From assembly GCF_000718305.1 (NCBI RefSeq), contig NZ_JOFQ01000002.1, positions 558,001 through 622,000 of the forward strand: 64,000 bases of DNA. The letters are read 5' to 3'. Origin of the DNA: Streptomyces niger (GTDB lineage Bacteria; Actinomycetota; Actinomycetes; Streptomycetales; Streptomycetaceae). Shown piece by piece: positions 38,552-48,200 of the stretch (the stretch's first letter is position 1; each line of letters opens with the position of its first letter). The notes beneath the pieces are model-generated. The model worked only from the letters and a program-made list of their open reading frames with translations, was not told the origin of the DNA and did not search any database. The translations under genes and the position numbers were made by a program.

Positions 38552-39787
38552 TCAGTCGTCGAAGGCCGCGAACAGCTCGCGCCTGCTGACCGCCTTCAGC
38601 CGGTTCACGTCGTACTCCTCGGCATCGGCGGCCGACAGCGAGTCGAAGGCGTAGGAGATCGCCGGGATCAGCCCCCAGACCTCGTGGTACGGCGGCCAGC
38701 CCTGGTGTCCGGCGTCGATGTCCTGCTGGCGGGCGAAGAGGTAGTCGGCCCACTGGGGAGCGGCCGGGTAGCGGTGGTGGAAGTCGTGCACGACGGTGTC
38801 GCCGGTCAGGACCAGGTAGCGGGACGGGGCGTGCAGGAAGACCAGGCGAAGTGTCCAGCGGGCCCAGGCGCCGGCGCGGCGGGCGAGGGGCAGGTCCGGG
38901 GAGGGCAGCGCGTCACCGATGAAGATGGCGTTGGTCAGGCTGGAGAAGTATGCGCGGCCGTGCCGCGTTTGGATGCCCGGCACCGGGAAGGTGTGCTTGA
39001 CGCAGAGCCGCAGGGTGTTGCTGACCTGGAACAACGGGAACAGCGGCACGAACCAGACGACGAGCAGGGCCGGCCAGGCGCCGGTGAGTACCGAGGCGGT
39101 GACGGCCGTGCCGTACAGCAGGAGCGCCGACACCTTCTCGCTGCGGGCCGACTCGCTCCAGAAGGAGCGGACGCGCGAGACCGTGAAGTTGAAGTGGAAC
39201 CGCGGCGAGACGAGCTTCAGCAGCAGCCTTCGCCACATCTGACGGCGCGTCATGCCGGGGTGCAGCTGGAGACTGACCAGGAACGCCTGGACGGTGGGGT
39301 CCTTGAGCGTCATGTGCTGCGCCGCGTGGTGGTCGCGTACGTGTTCCCGGCTGTAGCGCTGGAAGTTCTGGATGACGAGCAGGCTGGAAATGGCGTGACC
39401 GATGGCCCGGTCCAGGCGGCGCCGGCGGTACATGTTCCGGTGCGAGCACTGGTGGTAGATCATCATGCGCAGGTTGCGCATCCCGTGCAGAGTCACCGCC
39501 CAGCCGACGGGCAGCAGTACGAGCAGGCCGTGGCCGAGGGTGAGGGCGAGTGCGCCGACCAGCGTTCCCAGCACCACCGACACCGTGGCGGTGGCCAGGT
39601 GGAAGCCGGGTGTCCAGCCCGGGGACGCCTGTCCGGGCAGTGCCTTGCCGGTGAACAGCGTGGCCGGGTACTGCAGCAGCCGGGGCAGGCGCCGCATGGT
39701 CTCCCGGGGGTCGGGAGAGGCGGTCTGCGGGGGCGCCGGCTGTCCGGTGGGGCGGGCGCTCGGCGCCCACGAGTTGATCACAGCCAC
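38552..39787 (-). CDS. Membrane-bound fatty-acid-desaturase-like diiron enzyme
   Basis: 411 residues from GTG 39787, preceded by GGAGGAG. Three His boxes are visible: HQCSHRNMY, HVRDHHAAQH and HDFHHRYP, with hydrophobic segments between them (LVGALALTLGHGLLVLLPVG and LLVVWFVPLFPLF). This is the integral-membrane desaturase/hydroxylase architecture. It is followed upstream by genes for a ferredoxin and a ferredoxin reductase that complete an electron chain. In this operon it may desaturate or hydroxylate a carrier-bound or free amino acid rather than a lipid. Confidence 0.88.
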   Translation of the reverse strand: MAVINSWAPSARPTGQPAPPQTASPDPRETMRRLPRLLQYPATLFTGKALPGQASPGWTPGFHLATATVSVVLGTLVGALALTLGHGLLVLLPVGWAVTLHGMRNLRMMIYHQCSHRNMYRRRRLDRAIGHAISSLLVIQNFQRYSREHVRDHHAAQHMTLKDPTVQAFLVSLQLHPGMTRRQMWRRLLLKLVSPRFHFNFTVSRVRSFWSESARSEKVSALLLYGTAVTASVLTGAWPALLVVWFVPLFPLFQVSNTLRLCVKHTFPVPGIQTRHGRAYFSSLTNAIFIGDALPSPDLPLARRAGAWARWTLRLVFLHAPSRYLVLTGDTVVHDFHHRYPAAPQWADYLFARQQDIDAGHQGWPPYHEVWGLIPAISYAFDSLSAADAEEYDVNRLKAVSRRELFAAFDD

Positions 39788-39911
39788 GGGAACTCCTCCG
39801 TATGCTCGGGACGAAAGACGTGAAGGTATGGCGGTGCGAGCCGGTACGTACTCCGGCGGAACGCGGGACCGGTCCGGCGGGCGGTGAGCCGTCGACCGCC
39901 CCGCAGGGCCC

Positions 39912-40211
39912 TCACTCCTCCTCCGCGACCCGGACGGTCGCGGCGTCCGTGAGGCGGCACTGGCACGCGAGACGGAAGTCGCCGTCCGCCCGTCCCAGGT
40001 CCTCCAGGAACTCGCGCTCGTCGGCGTCCATCTCCCCGAGCGAGTGGGATCCGTCCAGGACCTCGATGACGCAGGCGCCACAGGCGCCCGACTGACATCC
40101 GAAGGGGATCACCCGGTGGGAGGTCTCGTTCTCCAGGTCGGTGAGCGGGGCGCCGGCCGGGAGCAGGATCTCCAGGCCGTGCGGCATCAGGGTGAGTTTG
40201 TTCTGAGGCAC
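39912..40211 (-). CDS. [2Fe-2S] ferredoxin
   Basis: 99 residues from GTG 40211. Plant-type ferredoxin cysteines are present in FGCQSGACGACVIEVLDG and the distal LACQCRL. It presumably carries electrons from the reductase at 40226-41275 to the adjacent membrane desaturase. Confidence 0.9.
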   Translation of the reverse strand: MPQNKLTLMPHGLEILLPAGAPLTDLENETSHRVIPFGCQSGACGACVIEVLDGSHSLGEMDADEREFLEDLGRADGDFRLACQCRLTDAATVRVAEEE

Positions 40212-40225
40212 TGCTGTGTCAGCTC

Positions 40226-41275
40226 CTACGCAGGGACCGGTACGGGGTGGGAGTCGGAGGAGTGGCCGGGGGCGAGGCGGGCGCCGGGGTGCAGCGCCAC
40301 GGCGGCGTGGTTGACGGCGGTGGCGGCCTCGCCGAAGCCGACCGAGATCAGCGGAACCCGGCCCGCATAGGTGCAACCGTCTCCGACGGCGTACACCCTG
40401 GGCAGGCTGGTGCGCATGGTGGCGTCGACGCGGATCTGCCGGTACTCCAGCTCCATCCCCCAGCGGGCCAGGGGACCGAGGTTGGTGGCGAAGCCCAGTG
40501 CGGTGATCAGCGTGTGCGCGGGCAGGCTCAGCGTGTCGCCGTTCTCGGTGCGGACGTCCACGGATCCCAGGCGGCCGACGCCGTGGCAGGCGACCACCTG
40601 GGCCTCGGTGAGGACGCGTACGGGGGACCGGTAGAGCTGCCGCACACTGTGCTCATGGGCCCGGAAGGACGCCCGCCGGTGGACAAGGGTGACCGACCGG
40701 GCGATCGGGGCCAGTGCCAGTGCCCAGTCCACCGCGCTGTCCCCGCCTCCGGCGATCACCACGTCGCGGTCCCGGTGCTCCTCCAGACGCGGCACGTGGT
40801 ACCCGACGCCTCGCCCCTCGTACGGAACCGCACAGGGCAGCTTGCGCGGGGTGACCTTGCCCAGCCCGGCAGCGACGAGCACGGCTCCGGCGCTGATTCG
40901 CACACCCCGGTCGGTGCCGAGGAGCCAGCGGGGGCCGTCCGCCTCAAGGGTGGTGGCCGTCTGGCCGAGCAGGTAGCGGGGCTCGAAGGGCGCCACCTGG
41001 CGCACCAGGTTGTCGATGAGTTCGCGGCCCGCGACGGCAGGGTGCGCGGCGATGTCGTAGAGCAGCTTCTCGGGATACATCGCGGCCACCTGTCCGCCCG
41101 GTTCGGGCAGCGCGTCGATGATCGCGGTACTCAGACCCCGGAAGCCCGCGTAGTATGCGCCGTACAGGCCGGCGGGGCCGGCACCGACGATGGCGAGGTC
41201 GACGTCGAGGGGTGCGCCGGAGAGGCCGATCGTGGGCTCGGGGATCACTGGTGTCTCAGGTCTCACTCTTCTCAC
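40226..41275 (-). CDS. Ferredoxin-NADP+ reductase, thioredoxin-reductase-like
   Basis: 349 residues from GTG 41275; GTG 41266 is an alternative. FAD motif AIVGAGPAGLYGAYYAGFRG, PGGQVAAMYPEK, the NADP motif VVIAGGGDSAVDWALAL and VYAVGDGCTYAG are all present; the redox CxxC of true thioredoxin reductases is absent. This is the type-2 FNR family. Located between the ferredoxin and the hydrolase gene in one operon. Confidence 0.92.
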   Translation of the reverse strand: MRRVRPETPVIPEPTIGLSGAPLDVDLAIVGAGPAGLYGAYYAGFRGLSTAIIDALPEPGGQVAAMYPEKLLYDIAAHPAVAGRELIDNLVRQVAPFEPRYLLGQTATTLEADGPRWLLGTDRGVRISAGAVLVAAGLGKVTPRKLPCAVPYEGRGVGYHVPRLEEHRDRDVVIAGGGDSAVDWALALAPIARSVTLVHRRASFRAHEHSVRQLYRSPVRVLTEAQVVACHGVGRLGSVDVRTENGDTLSLPAHTLITALGFATNLGPLARWGMELEYRQIRVDATMRTSLPRVYAVGDGCTYAGRVPLISVGFGEAATAVNHAAVALHPGARLAPGHSSDSHPVPVPA

Positions 41276-41445
41276 GTTTCCCTGAAGTCTCGTGTGTTCC
41301 GGGCATCACGCAGCGCATCGGCACGGCCCCGCAGAAAACCCGCCACCCAGGCCCGCCCGGATCGGCGACAGCAGCTCGCCGATCCGGGCCTGGTGAAAGC
41401 CGACGGCTCGCGTCCGGCGCTTTCGCCGGTGGTGCGGAAGAAGAA

Positions 41446-42384
41446 TCAATTCAACCGCTGGCGCAGGAAGCCGACCATTTCATCCAGTGCCTCCCTGGCG
41501 ATGTCGAGCACTGCCGCCATGGACAGGAATCCGTGCGGCAGGTCCGCATAACGGTGGTAAGCCACCGGTACATTGGCTCGCGAGAGCGCTTCCGCGTAGG
41601 CCTCGCCCTCGTCACGCAGCGGACAGAACTCGGCCGTGATCATGAAAGCGGGAGGAAGTCCGCTGTGGTCGCTCGCGTTGAGCGGCGAAGCGTAAGGCGA
41701 CTCACCGTCGGCGGGATCGGCGAGGTAATGGTTCCAGAACCAGGGGACCGAGATTCCGTTGAAGAACATCGGGTCCCTGTTCTCCCGCATGGAATCGGTG
41801 TCCGACCCGTAGCGCATCGCCGGGTAGACCAGCACCTGCGCGCTGATCCGCGGCCCGTCGTCATCCCTGGCCATCAGGGAGACCGCCGCAGCCAGCGTGC
41901 CGCCGTTGCTGTCGCCCGCGACGGCGATGCGTCCACCGTCGGCACCGAACTGCGCCGCATTCTCCGCTATCCATTTCACGGCGGCATAGCAGTCGTCGAT
42001 AGCTGCCGGGAACGGGTGCTCGGGCGCCAGCCGATAACCCACGGAGACGACGACGCAGTCGGAGAGGGTGGACAGCGCGCGGCAGAACGCCTGTGACGTC
42101 TCGTGGGAGCCGACGACGAAACCGCCGCCGAAGAAATAGACCACCACGGGCCGCGGCGCGTCGCTCTCGCTCGGCGGGCGGTACACCCGGAGCGACAGCG
42201 GGCCGGCCGGGCCGGGGATGTCCAGCTCGAATATCTCCTTGGGCTGTTCGATCCAATCCCAGATCGCGGATTCGGTCTCGGCGTCCGCCTTTCGGGCCTC
42301 GTCGACCGACATGGTGTAGAGCGGAGTGAAGCCTGTTGCGAGGCGGAAGTTCCTGATACCCTCAGCTATTGGATGAAGTGGCAT
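41446..42384 (-). CDS. Alpha/beta hydrolase, hormone-sensitive-lipase family
   Basis: 312 residues from ATG 42384 (TTG 42387 also possible) with GGAG upstream. The oxyanion motif reads FFGGGFVVGS in place of HGGG, the nucleophile is in VAGDSNGGTLAAA, and LPHGFLSM supplies the His. Esterase or amidase activity is expected. It heads the minus operon through reductase, ferredoxin, desaturase, glutamate mutase, quinone reductase and TauE. Element E6 lies upstream. Confidence 0.9.
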   Translation of the reverse strand: MPLHPIAEGIRNFRLATGFTPLYTMSVDEARKADAETESAIWDWIEQPKEIFELDIPGPAGPLSLRVYRPPSESDAPRPVVVYFFGGGFVVGSHETSQAFCRALSTLSDCVVVSVGYRLAPEHPFPAAIDDCYAAVKWIAENAAQFGADGGRIAVAGDSNGGTLAAAVSLMARDDDGPRISAQVLVYPAMRYGSDTDSMRENRDPMFFNGISVPWFWNHYLADPADGESPYASPLNASDHSGLPPAFMITAEFCPLRDEGEAYAEALSRANVPVAYHRYADLPHGFLSMAAVLDIAREALDEMVGFLRQRLN

Positions 42385-42524
42385 CAAAACTCCTCGATTT
42401 CCTGGGCATCAACGGTGCGCGATGCTGCCATGCGAATCCCCTTGGTCGACGGTCTGCACGCAGGTTTTCCACTGCAGCAAAAGGCTGCGGGTTCAGGGCG
42501 TGTTCTGCCATGCCGATGAGAACG

Positions 42525-42619
42525 GTACGATCGCGTCGACGCCAGTCGCATCCCCGACAAGTTCAGGTGCGGGGACACGGCAGGCTCAATTTGCGCCCTG
42601 CGGCTAAGCGCCCCGCTTA
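42525..42619 (-). promoter_or_regulatory. Cluster promoter element E6 (for hydrolase/desaturase/mutase operon)
   Basis: Minus strand: perfect inverted repeat TAAGCGGGGCGCTTA (42619-42605), TGAACTTGTCGGGGATG, 19 nt and CGTAC (42529-42525). It is 1 bp shorter than most copies between the two boxes. The downstream ATG is 141 bp away, longer than in the other copies. Confidence 0.6.
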
Positions 42620-42735
42620 CGTCCGGGTGCTCCCGTTCGTGTCACTCTTTGGAAGATATTGGCGCCGCGTGAAATTGGGCGGCACGGTGATGTGAGTGAG
42701 TGGACACACGGACGTGAGGGGTAGCGCACCACACC

Positions 42736-43551
42736 ATGACCATCGAAAACGTGACTTCACAGCCCGCCGGGGACAGCGACGTTCCGGAAAGCACGAATGC
42801 GCGCCAGGCACGCGTCTACGACAACTTCATCGGTGGCGAGAACGGCCTGGCGACCGATAGGGCTGCCGGTGCCTGGATCCGTATGCAGGCCCCTGGTCTG
42901 GTTGCGGCGATGCAGGCGAACCGCGCCTTCCTGTCACGCGCGGTGCAATGGCTGACCCGACAAGGCGTCGACCAGTTCATTGATATCGGTTCCGGATTTC
43001 CGGTGTCGCCGAACACGCACGAGATCGCCTTGTCCGCGTCCCCTTCAGGCTCCGTCGTCTACTGCGACGTCGACCCTACGGTGGGGGAGCGCACGCGCGC
43101 GCTCATCGCCGGGCAGGCGGGGGCTTCCTTCGTATTGGGCGACATCCGGAACCCCGAAGAGCTGCTGGCGCAGCCGGCCGTCCAGGCCTTGATCCGGTCC
43201 GGCCGCCCGGTGGCCTGTGTGCTGGCCGCGGTCCTGCACTTCGTGCCGGAAAGTGCCGACCCTGCCAGGATCACCGCGGTGCTGCGTGACGCGCTGCCCC
43301 GGGGCAGTTACCTGGTCCTCTCCCACGTCGCAAGCGACATCCCGTGGGGAGACGGTAACGACGAGGAGACGCTGAAGCGCGCCACCGAGGACATGTATCT
43401 GCGCACCCAGGAGCAGGTCACCGGTTTCTTCGGCGATTTTCAACTGGTGGCGCCCGGTGTGGTGTCCGCACCTCACTGGCGCGGCAGCGAGGAGACGGCA
43501 GGGGACGGACCCGACCTGGCCATCTACGGCGGAGTCGGTCGCAAGATCTGA
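42736..43551 (+). CDS. SAM-dependent methyltransferase, DUF574/SAV2177 type
   Basis: 271 residues. NARQARVYDNFIGGENGLATD at the start, the SAM-binding motif FIDIGSGFPVSPNTHEIA and VVYCDVDPTVGERTRALI define this actinobacterial family of unknown substrate. It is isolated between a divergent operon and a convergent terminator. Because such genes are scattered through Streptomyces genomes, cluster membership is uncertain. Confidence 0.88.
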   Translation: MTIENVTSQPAGDSDVPESTNARQARVYDNFIGGENGLATDRAAGAWIRMQAPGLVAAMQANRAFLSRAVQWLTRQGVDQFIDIGSGFPVSPNTHEIALSASPSGSVVYCDVDPTVGERTRALIAGQAGASFVLGDIRNPEELLAQPAVQALIRSGRPVACVLAAVLHFVPESADPARITAVLRDALPRGSYLVLSHVASDIPWGDGNDEETLKRATEDMYLRTQEQVTGFFGDFQLVAPGVVSAPHWRGSEETAGDGPDLAIYGGVGRKI

Positions 43552-43572
43552 GCCCGGGGGGGGCAGGAAAGA

Positions 43573-43620
43573 CAAGAGGCCGGCCGCCGTCGGAGACACC
43601 CGACGGCGGCCGGCCTCTTG
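43573..43620. terminator. Bidirectional terminator
   Basis: Perfect 21-bp stem (CAAGAGGCCGGCCGCCGTCGG and its complement) with a 6-nt loop, between convergent stops at 43551 and 43637. Confidence 0.88.
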
Positions 43621-43636
43621 TGAAGTCGGTCGAGGG

Positions 43637-44254
43637 TCAGGGCGACTGGAAAGCCAGCCTGGCCGCGAAACCGATGAGCAGCAGGCCGGTCGTCTGCTCG
43701 ATGCGGGCCCGTACGCGTGGCCGGCGCAGCCACCTGCCCAGGCGGTCGACCGTGAGGACGTACAGACTGAACCACATCAGGTAGATCGCGGCGAAGACCG
43801 CCGACAGCAGCAGCGCCTTGAGCATGACGCTGCCCCTGGTCGGCAGGAATTGCGGCAGGAAGGTCACGAAGAACAGAGCGACCTTGGGGTTGAGCGCGTT
43901 GGACAGGAAGCCGTGGCGCAGGTTCTTCCTGCCCTTCGCCCCGCGGTCCCAGGCGTCGCCGTCCGTGCTCTCCTTCATGGTGTGTCGGGCACTGCGCAGG
44001 GTGGCGATGCCCATCCACACCAGGTAGACCGCGCCGACGACCTTCAGCACGGTGAAAGCGGTCGCCGAGGCGAGCAGCACCGCGGAGATGCCGAGCACCG
44101 CGGCGCCGACGTGCACGCTCAGGCCGAGCACCCCGCCCAGCATGGTGAGCAATCCGGCCCTGCGGCCGGACACCAGTGAGTTCCGGGTGATCAGGGCCTG
44201 GTCCGGTCCCGGGATCATGATGAGGACCAGGGACGCGGCCGCGAAGGTCAGCAC
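43637..44254 (-). CDS. LysE-family amino-acid exporter
   Basis: 205 residues from GTG 44254, overlapping the thioesterase stop. Five to six hydrophobic segments, with LIMIPGPDQALITRNSLVSG and FLSNALNPKVALFFVTFLPQ, typical of LysE/RhtB. It likely exports an amino acid or small product as self-protection. Last gene of the minus operon 52626 to 43637. Confidence 0.9.
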   Translation of the reverse strand: MLTFAAASLVLIMIPGPDQALITRNSLVSGRRAGLLTMLGGVLGLSVHVGAAVLGISAVLLASATAFTVLKVVGAVYLVWMGIATLRSARHTMKESTDGDAWDRGAKGRKNLRHGFLSNALNPKVALFFVTFLPQFLPTRGSVMLKALLLSAVFAAIYLMWFSLYVLTVDRLGRWLRRPRVRARIEQTTGLLLIGFAARLAFQSP

Positions 44255-45018
44255 GTGGCAGCCCCCTCGTGGGCGCCGAGCGTGCGGAGGGCGCCCGCCA
44301 GCGTCCGCAGCACCACGGCGGGTCGCTCGCGCAGATAGAAGTGGCCGCCGGGGAACTGGCGTACGGTCACTTCACCCGTGGTGTGTTCCTGCCAGGCCGC
44401 CAACTGCTCCGCGGTCACGCGGTCGTCGGCGCCGCCGAAGACCGTGATGGGCAGGTCGAGCGGCTCCTCGGCCCGCCACTCGTACGTTTCGAGTACGGCG
44501 TAGTCGGCCCGTAGCGGCCCGATGGTGAGCGCCGCCAACTCCGGCGTCGCGAGGACCTCTGCGGGGATGCCGCCGTGTCGCTGCGCCACCGCGTCGAGCA
44601 GCTCGGCGTCCGGCAGCAGATGCAGTTCGCCGCCCGCCCTGTGCAGGTGGGGAGCGGGCAGGCCGGAGACGACGAGGCGGGCGGGCAGGGGGCCGCCGGT
44701 CGCGCGCAGTCTGCGGGTGACCTCGTATGCGACGAGCGAGCCGAGGCTGTGTCCGAAGAACGCGAAGGGCGCGCTGTCGAATGCGACACCGGCGAGGAAC
44801 GCCTCGACGAGCTCGTCCATCGAGGTGAGGGGCGGTTCGGCGGCCCGAGACCCACGGCCGGGCAGCTGGACGGCTTGCGGTGCGGCGCCGCGCAGGTCGC
44901 GGGCCCAGCGCAGATATTCAGCGGCGGAGCCGCCCCCGTGTGCGAAGCAGTAGAGCTTGGGGGCGGCAGGCCGCGGCGCCCCGCTGATCAACCAGCGGGG
45001 CGACGTGGCGACGTTCAT
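44248..45018 (-). CDS. Type II thioesterase
   Basis: 256 residues. LYCFAHGGGSAAEYLRWA, the nucleophile elbow FFGHSLGSLVAYE and the terminal PGGHFYLRE His match discrete NRPS/PKS editing thioesterases. It removes misprimed or stalled acyl groups from carrier domains. Located directly after the free carrier protein. Confidence 0.92.
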   Translation of the reverse strand: MNVATSPRWLISGAPRPAAPKLYCFAHGGGSAAEYLRWARDLRGAAPQAVQLPGRGSRAAEPPLTSMDELVEAFLAGVAFDSAPFAFFGHSLGSLVAYEVTRRLRATGGPLPARLVVSGLPAPHLHRAGGELHLLPDAELLDAVAQRHGGIPAEVLATPELAALTIGPLRADYAVLETYEWRAEEPLDLPITVFGGADDRVTAEQLAAWQEHTTGEVTVRQFPGGHFYLRERPAVVLRTLAGALRTLGAHEGAATC

Positions 45019-45025
45019 GGGTTCC

Positions 45026-45292
45026 TCACACTCGGGCCGGGAGCGGTGCGGTCAGATGGCGGGCCAGGGCATCGGCGGTGAAATGGTCGAGGACGTCCCG
45101 CGGGCGAACCGGTACGTGCAGTTCGTCGCGGACCCGAGCGCAGATCACCAACGTGGTCGCCGAGTCCACACCGAGGGCGTCCAGCGGGGTGGCCGGGTCG
45201 ATCTCGTGCGCGGGCACGTCGAGGATCTCGGCCAGGAAGTCGACGAGCCATTCGACGATCTCGGCATGGCTCGACTGAGGTGCACGATTCAT
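45026..45292 (-). CDS. Discrete acyl/peptidyl carrier protein
   Basis: 88 residues. The phosphopantetheine site is GVDSATTLVICARV, with helix I from AEIVEWLVDFLAEILDVPA. It lies 6 bp after the Cy-A-MT-PCP synthetase and 7 bp before the thioesterase. A free carrier beside a synthetase that already has a PCP suggests a separate loading or in-trans station. Confidence 0.9.
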   Translation of the reverse strand: MNRAPQSSHAEIVEWLVDFLAEILDVPAHEIDPATPLDALGVDSATTLVICARVRDELHVPVRPRDVLDHFTADALARHLTAPLPARV

Positions 45293-45298
45293 TGCTCA

Positions 45299-48200
45299 CT
45301 ACTCCGCAGGCATGAGTTCGGACGGGCCGAGGAGCGTCTCGAGATGAGCGTCGAGCGCCTCCACGGTGGTGTACTGCAGGACCGTGCTGACCGGCATGTC
45401 CACGGCGAACGCGGATTGCAGCTTGGCGACCAGCCGGGCGGCGAGCAGCGAGTCGCCGCCCGCTTCCAGGAAGTCGTCGGCCAGGTCCACCTTGTTCAGG
45501 CCGAGCACCTCGCGCCAGATGTCGACGAGCTTGCGCTGCCGGTCGGTGCGCGGCGGCTTGGCCGGCCTGCTGCGGGTCGAACCGCGGGCACCCGCCTTGG
45601 CCAGCGCGGCACGGTCCACCTTGCCGGTGGCGCTGAGCGGCAGCTCGTCCAGGGCGTAGAGGTGCGCGGGCACCATGTGCTTGGCCAGGTGCTCGGCGGC
45701 GTAGGCGCGCAGTTCCTCGGGGTTGAACCGGCGGCGGCTGCCCGGGGCCTGGGCGACGATGACATCGAAGCCGACGGAGGCCGGGCCGCCGACGGTGGTG
45801 AGGACGGCGGCCTCATCGAAGCCCGCGGCGGCGAGCTCCCGGTGCCACTGGTCGCGGTCGAGCAGACAGTGCCCGGTGCGCAGGTCGGTGTCCTCGAAGT
45901 TGTCGAAGCCCTGCTGGAGGCCCATGACGAGGTCGAACCAGGGGTGGAACGTGGTCTGCTCGACCATGAGCAGAACGCCGCCGGGGGCGAGGACGGAGCG
46001 CAGGTTGTGCAGGGTGCGCCGGACCTGCCGCATGTCATGGATCACGCTCGCGGCGATGACCAGGTCCGCGGCCTGACCGTCGAACCCCTGGGTGGCCGGC
46101 GGCAGATCGAGGTCGAAGAGGTCGTAGCGCAGGAAGGGGTGGGCGGCGAAGGCGGTCTGCGCCTTGTCCATGAAGTAGCGCGAGATGTCCGTGAAGACGT
46201 ACTCGGTGCGGTCCGCCGGGAGCAGCGGCAGCAGGTGCCGGGTCAGCGAGCCGTAGCCCGCGCCGACCTCGATCACCTTCAGGGGGCGGTCCGCCGGCCA
46301 CTGACCGACCATCTCGCGCACCGCATCGGTCGCGGCCGCGTAGGTCGGGCCGAACAGCTGCTTGTACACGCCGGGGGTGCGGTCGGAGGCGTACAGCTCG
46401 GCGGAGTGGACGCTCTGGGTGAGCACGTCGGCCAGGTTTCCGGCCAGGGAGAGCATCCAGTCGCTGACGTCCGCGGGAATCTCCAGGACGTCCGCGAGGA
46501 CGGTACGCACGCGCGCCCCGAGCTCGGCGGGCAGCTCTCCGGGCAGCTCGCGCACCACTTCCAGGTCGTCCCCGGTGGCGCGCAGATAGCCGTCGTCGCA
46601 GAGGGCCTGCACGGCGCGGGTGAGCCAGCGCTCGTAGCGGGGCGCGACGCCGGCGCCGCGCAGGGCTGCGGAGTCGAACCGTGCTCCGGTGGTGTGCGGC
46701 ATGCCCAGGGCGCGGAAGCCCACGGCGGTCGCCGTGACGTAGACCTCGTTGAGCGCTTCCCACGCGGCCCGCAGCCGGTCGGGCGTCGGCCCCTCGGCCG
46801 GTCGGCCCGCCACCGAGCACAGCGCCTTCCACTGGGCGCGGGACACGTCCGGGTCGGCGTGCTCGGCCACGAAGAGGCTGTCGTCCTCCTTCGCCGGCAC
46901 GACGTAGCCCAGGACGCGGGCGGCGCCACTGCCGTCGGTGGACTTCACCACCACGGCGGCGTCGACACCGGGGTGGCCCGACAGGGTCGCCTCGATCTCG
47001 CCGAGCTCCACGCGATGACCGTTGATCTTGACCTGGCCGTCGCGACGGCCGAGGAACTCGATCGTGCCGTCCGCCGTATAGCGGCCGTAGTCGCCGGTGC
47101 GGTACAGGCGTTCGCCGGTGCGCGGATGCGTCACATAGCTCGCGGCGGTGCGCTCCTCGTCGGCCCAGTAGCCGCGGGCCAGGCCCACGCCGCCGATGTA
47201 GAGCTCGCCGGCGGTCCACACCGGGCACGGCCGGAGCTGTTCGTCGAGGACGTGGAAGGTCTGGTTGCGCAGCGGGGTGCCGTACGGAATGCTCTTCGCG
47301 CCCGGCGGGACCTCGTCGACGCGGTGGTGGATGGACCAGATCGACGCCTCGGTGGCACCGCCCAGGCTGATGATCTCCGCATCGGGCCACAGGGCATGGA
47401 TGCGGTCGGGCAGGTCGACCGGGATCCAGTCGCCGCTGAGCATGATCAGACGCAGCTGCTCGGGTATGTCGCCGCCTGCTTCGAGGTGTTCCACCAGCAT
47501 CTGCATCTGGGCGGGGACGGAGTTCCACACGGTCACTCCGTGTCGGCCCATGACCTTGGCCCAGTGCGCGGGCTCCGAGCGCATGTCCGGGTCGGGCAGC
47601 ACGAGGGCGGCGCCCGTGGCGAAGGTGCCGAAGATGTCGTAGACGGACAGGTCGAAGCCGAGGTCGGCGAGGCCGAAGACCCGGTCGTCGGCGCCGATGC
47701 CGAAGCGCTCGTTGATGTCGACGACGGTGTTGAGCGCTGCGTGGTGCTCGATCATCACGCCCTTGGGCGCGCCGGTCGACCCGGACGTGTAGATGACGTA
47801 CGCCAGGTCCTCGGCCGCCGCCGGTCCGGAGGAGCCTGCACCGTGGTCGACGAGCGCGGGCGGCACCTGGTCGGCGAGGATGCGCGGGAGACCGTCGGGC
47901 CATCCCAGTGCCGTGTCGAGCGTCTGGTCGGTCACAGCCGCCAGGGCGTCGCCGTCCTGCAGGATACGCGTCCTGCGCTGGTCGGGAAGTTGCGTGTTGA
48001 CCGGGAGGTAGGCGCCGCCGGCCAGCATCACCCCGCAGGCGGCGGCGACCTGCTCGGGTCCCTTGTCCAGGACGACGCCGACGAGCCGGTCGCGCAAGGG
48101 CAGGTCGCTGCCGACCTGCGTGGCGACGGCGGCGCCGATGGCGCCGGCCTGTGCGGCCAGTTCGCCGTAGGTCACGGTCCGCGTCGCGGTCAGGACGGCG

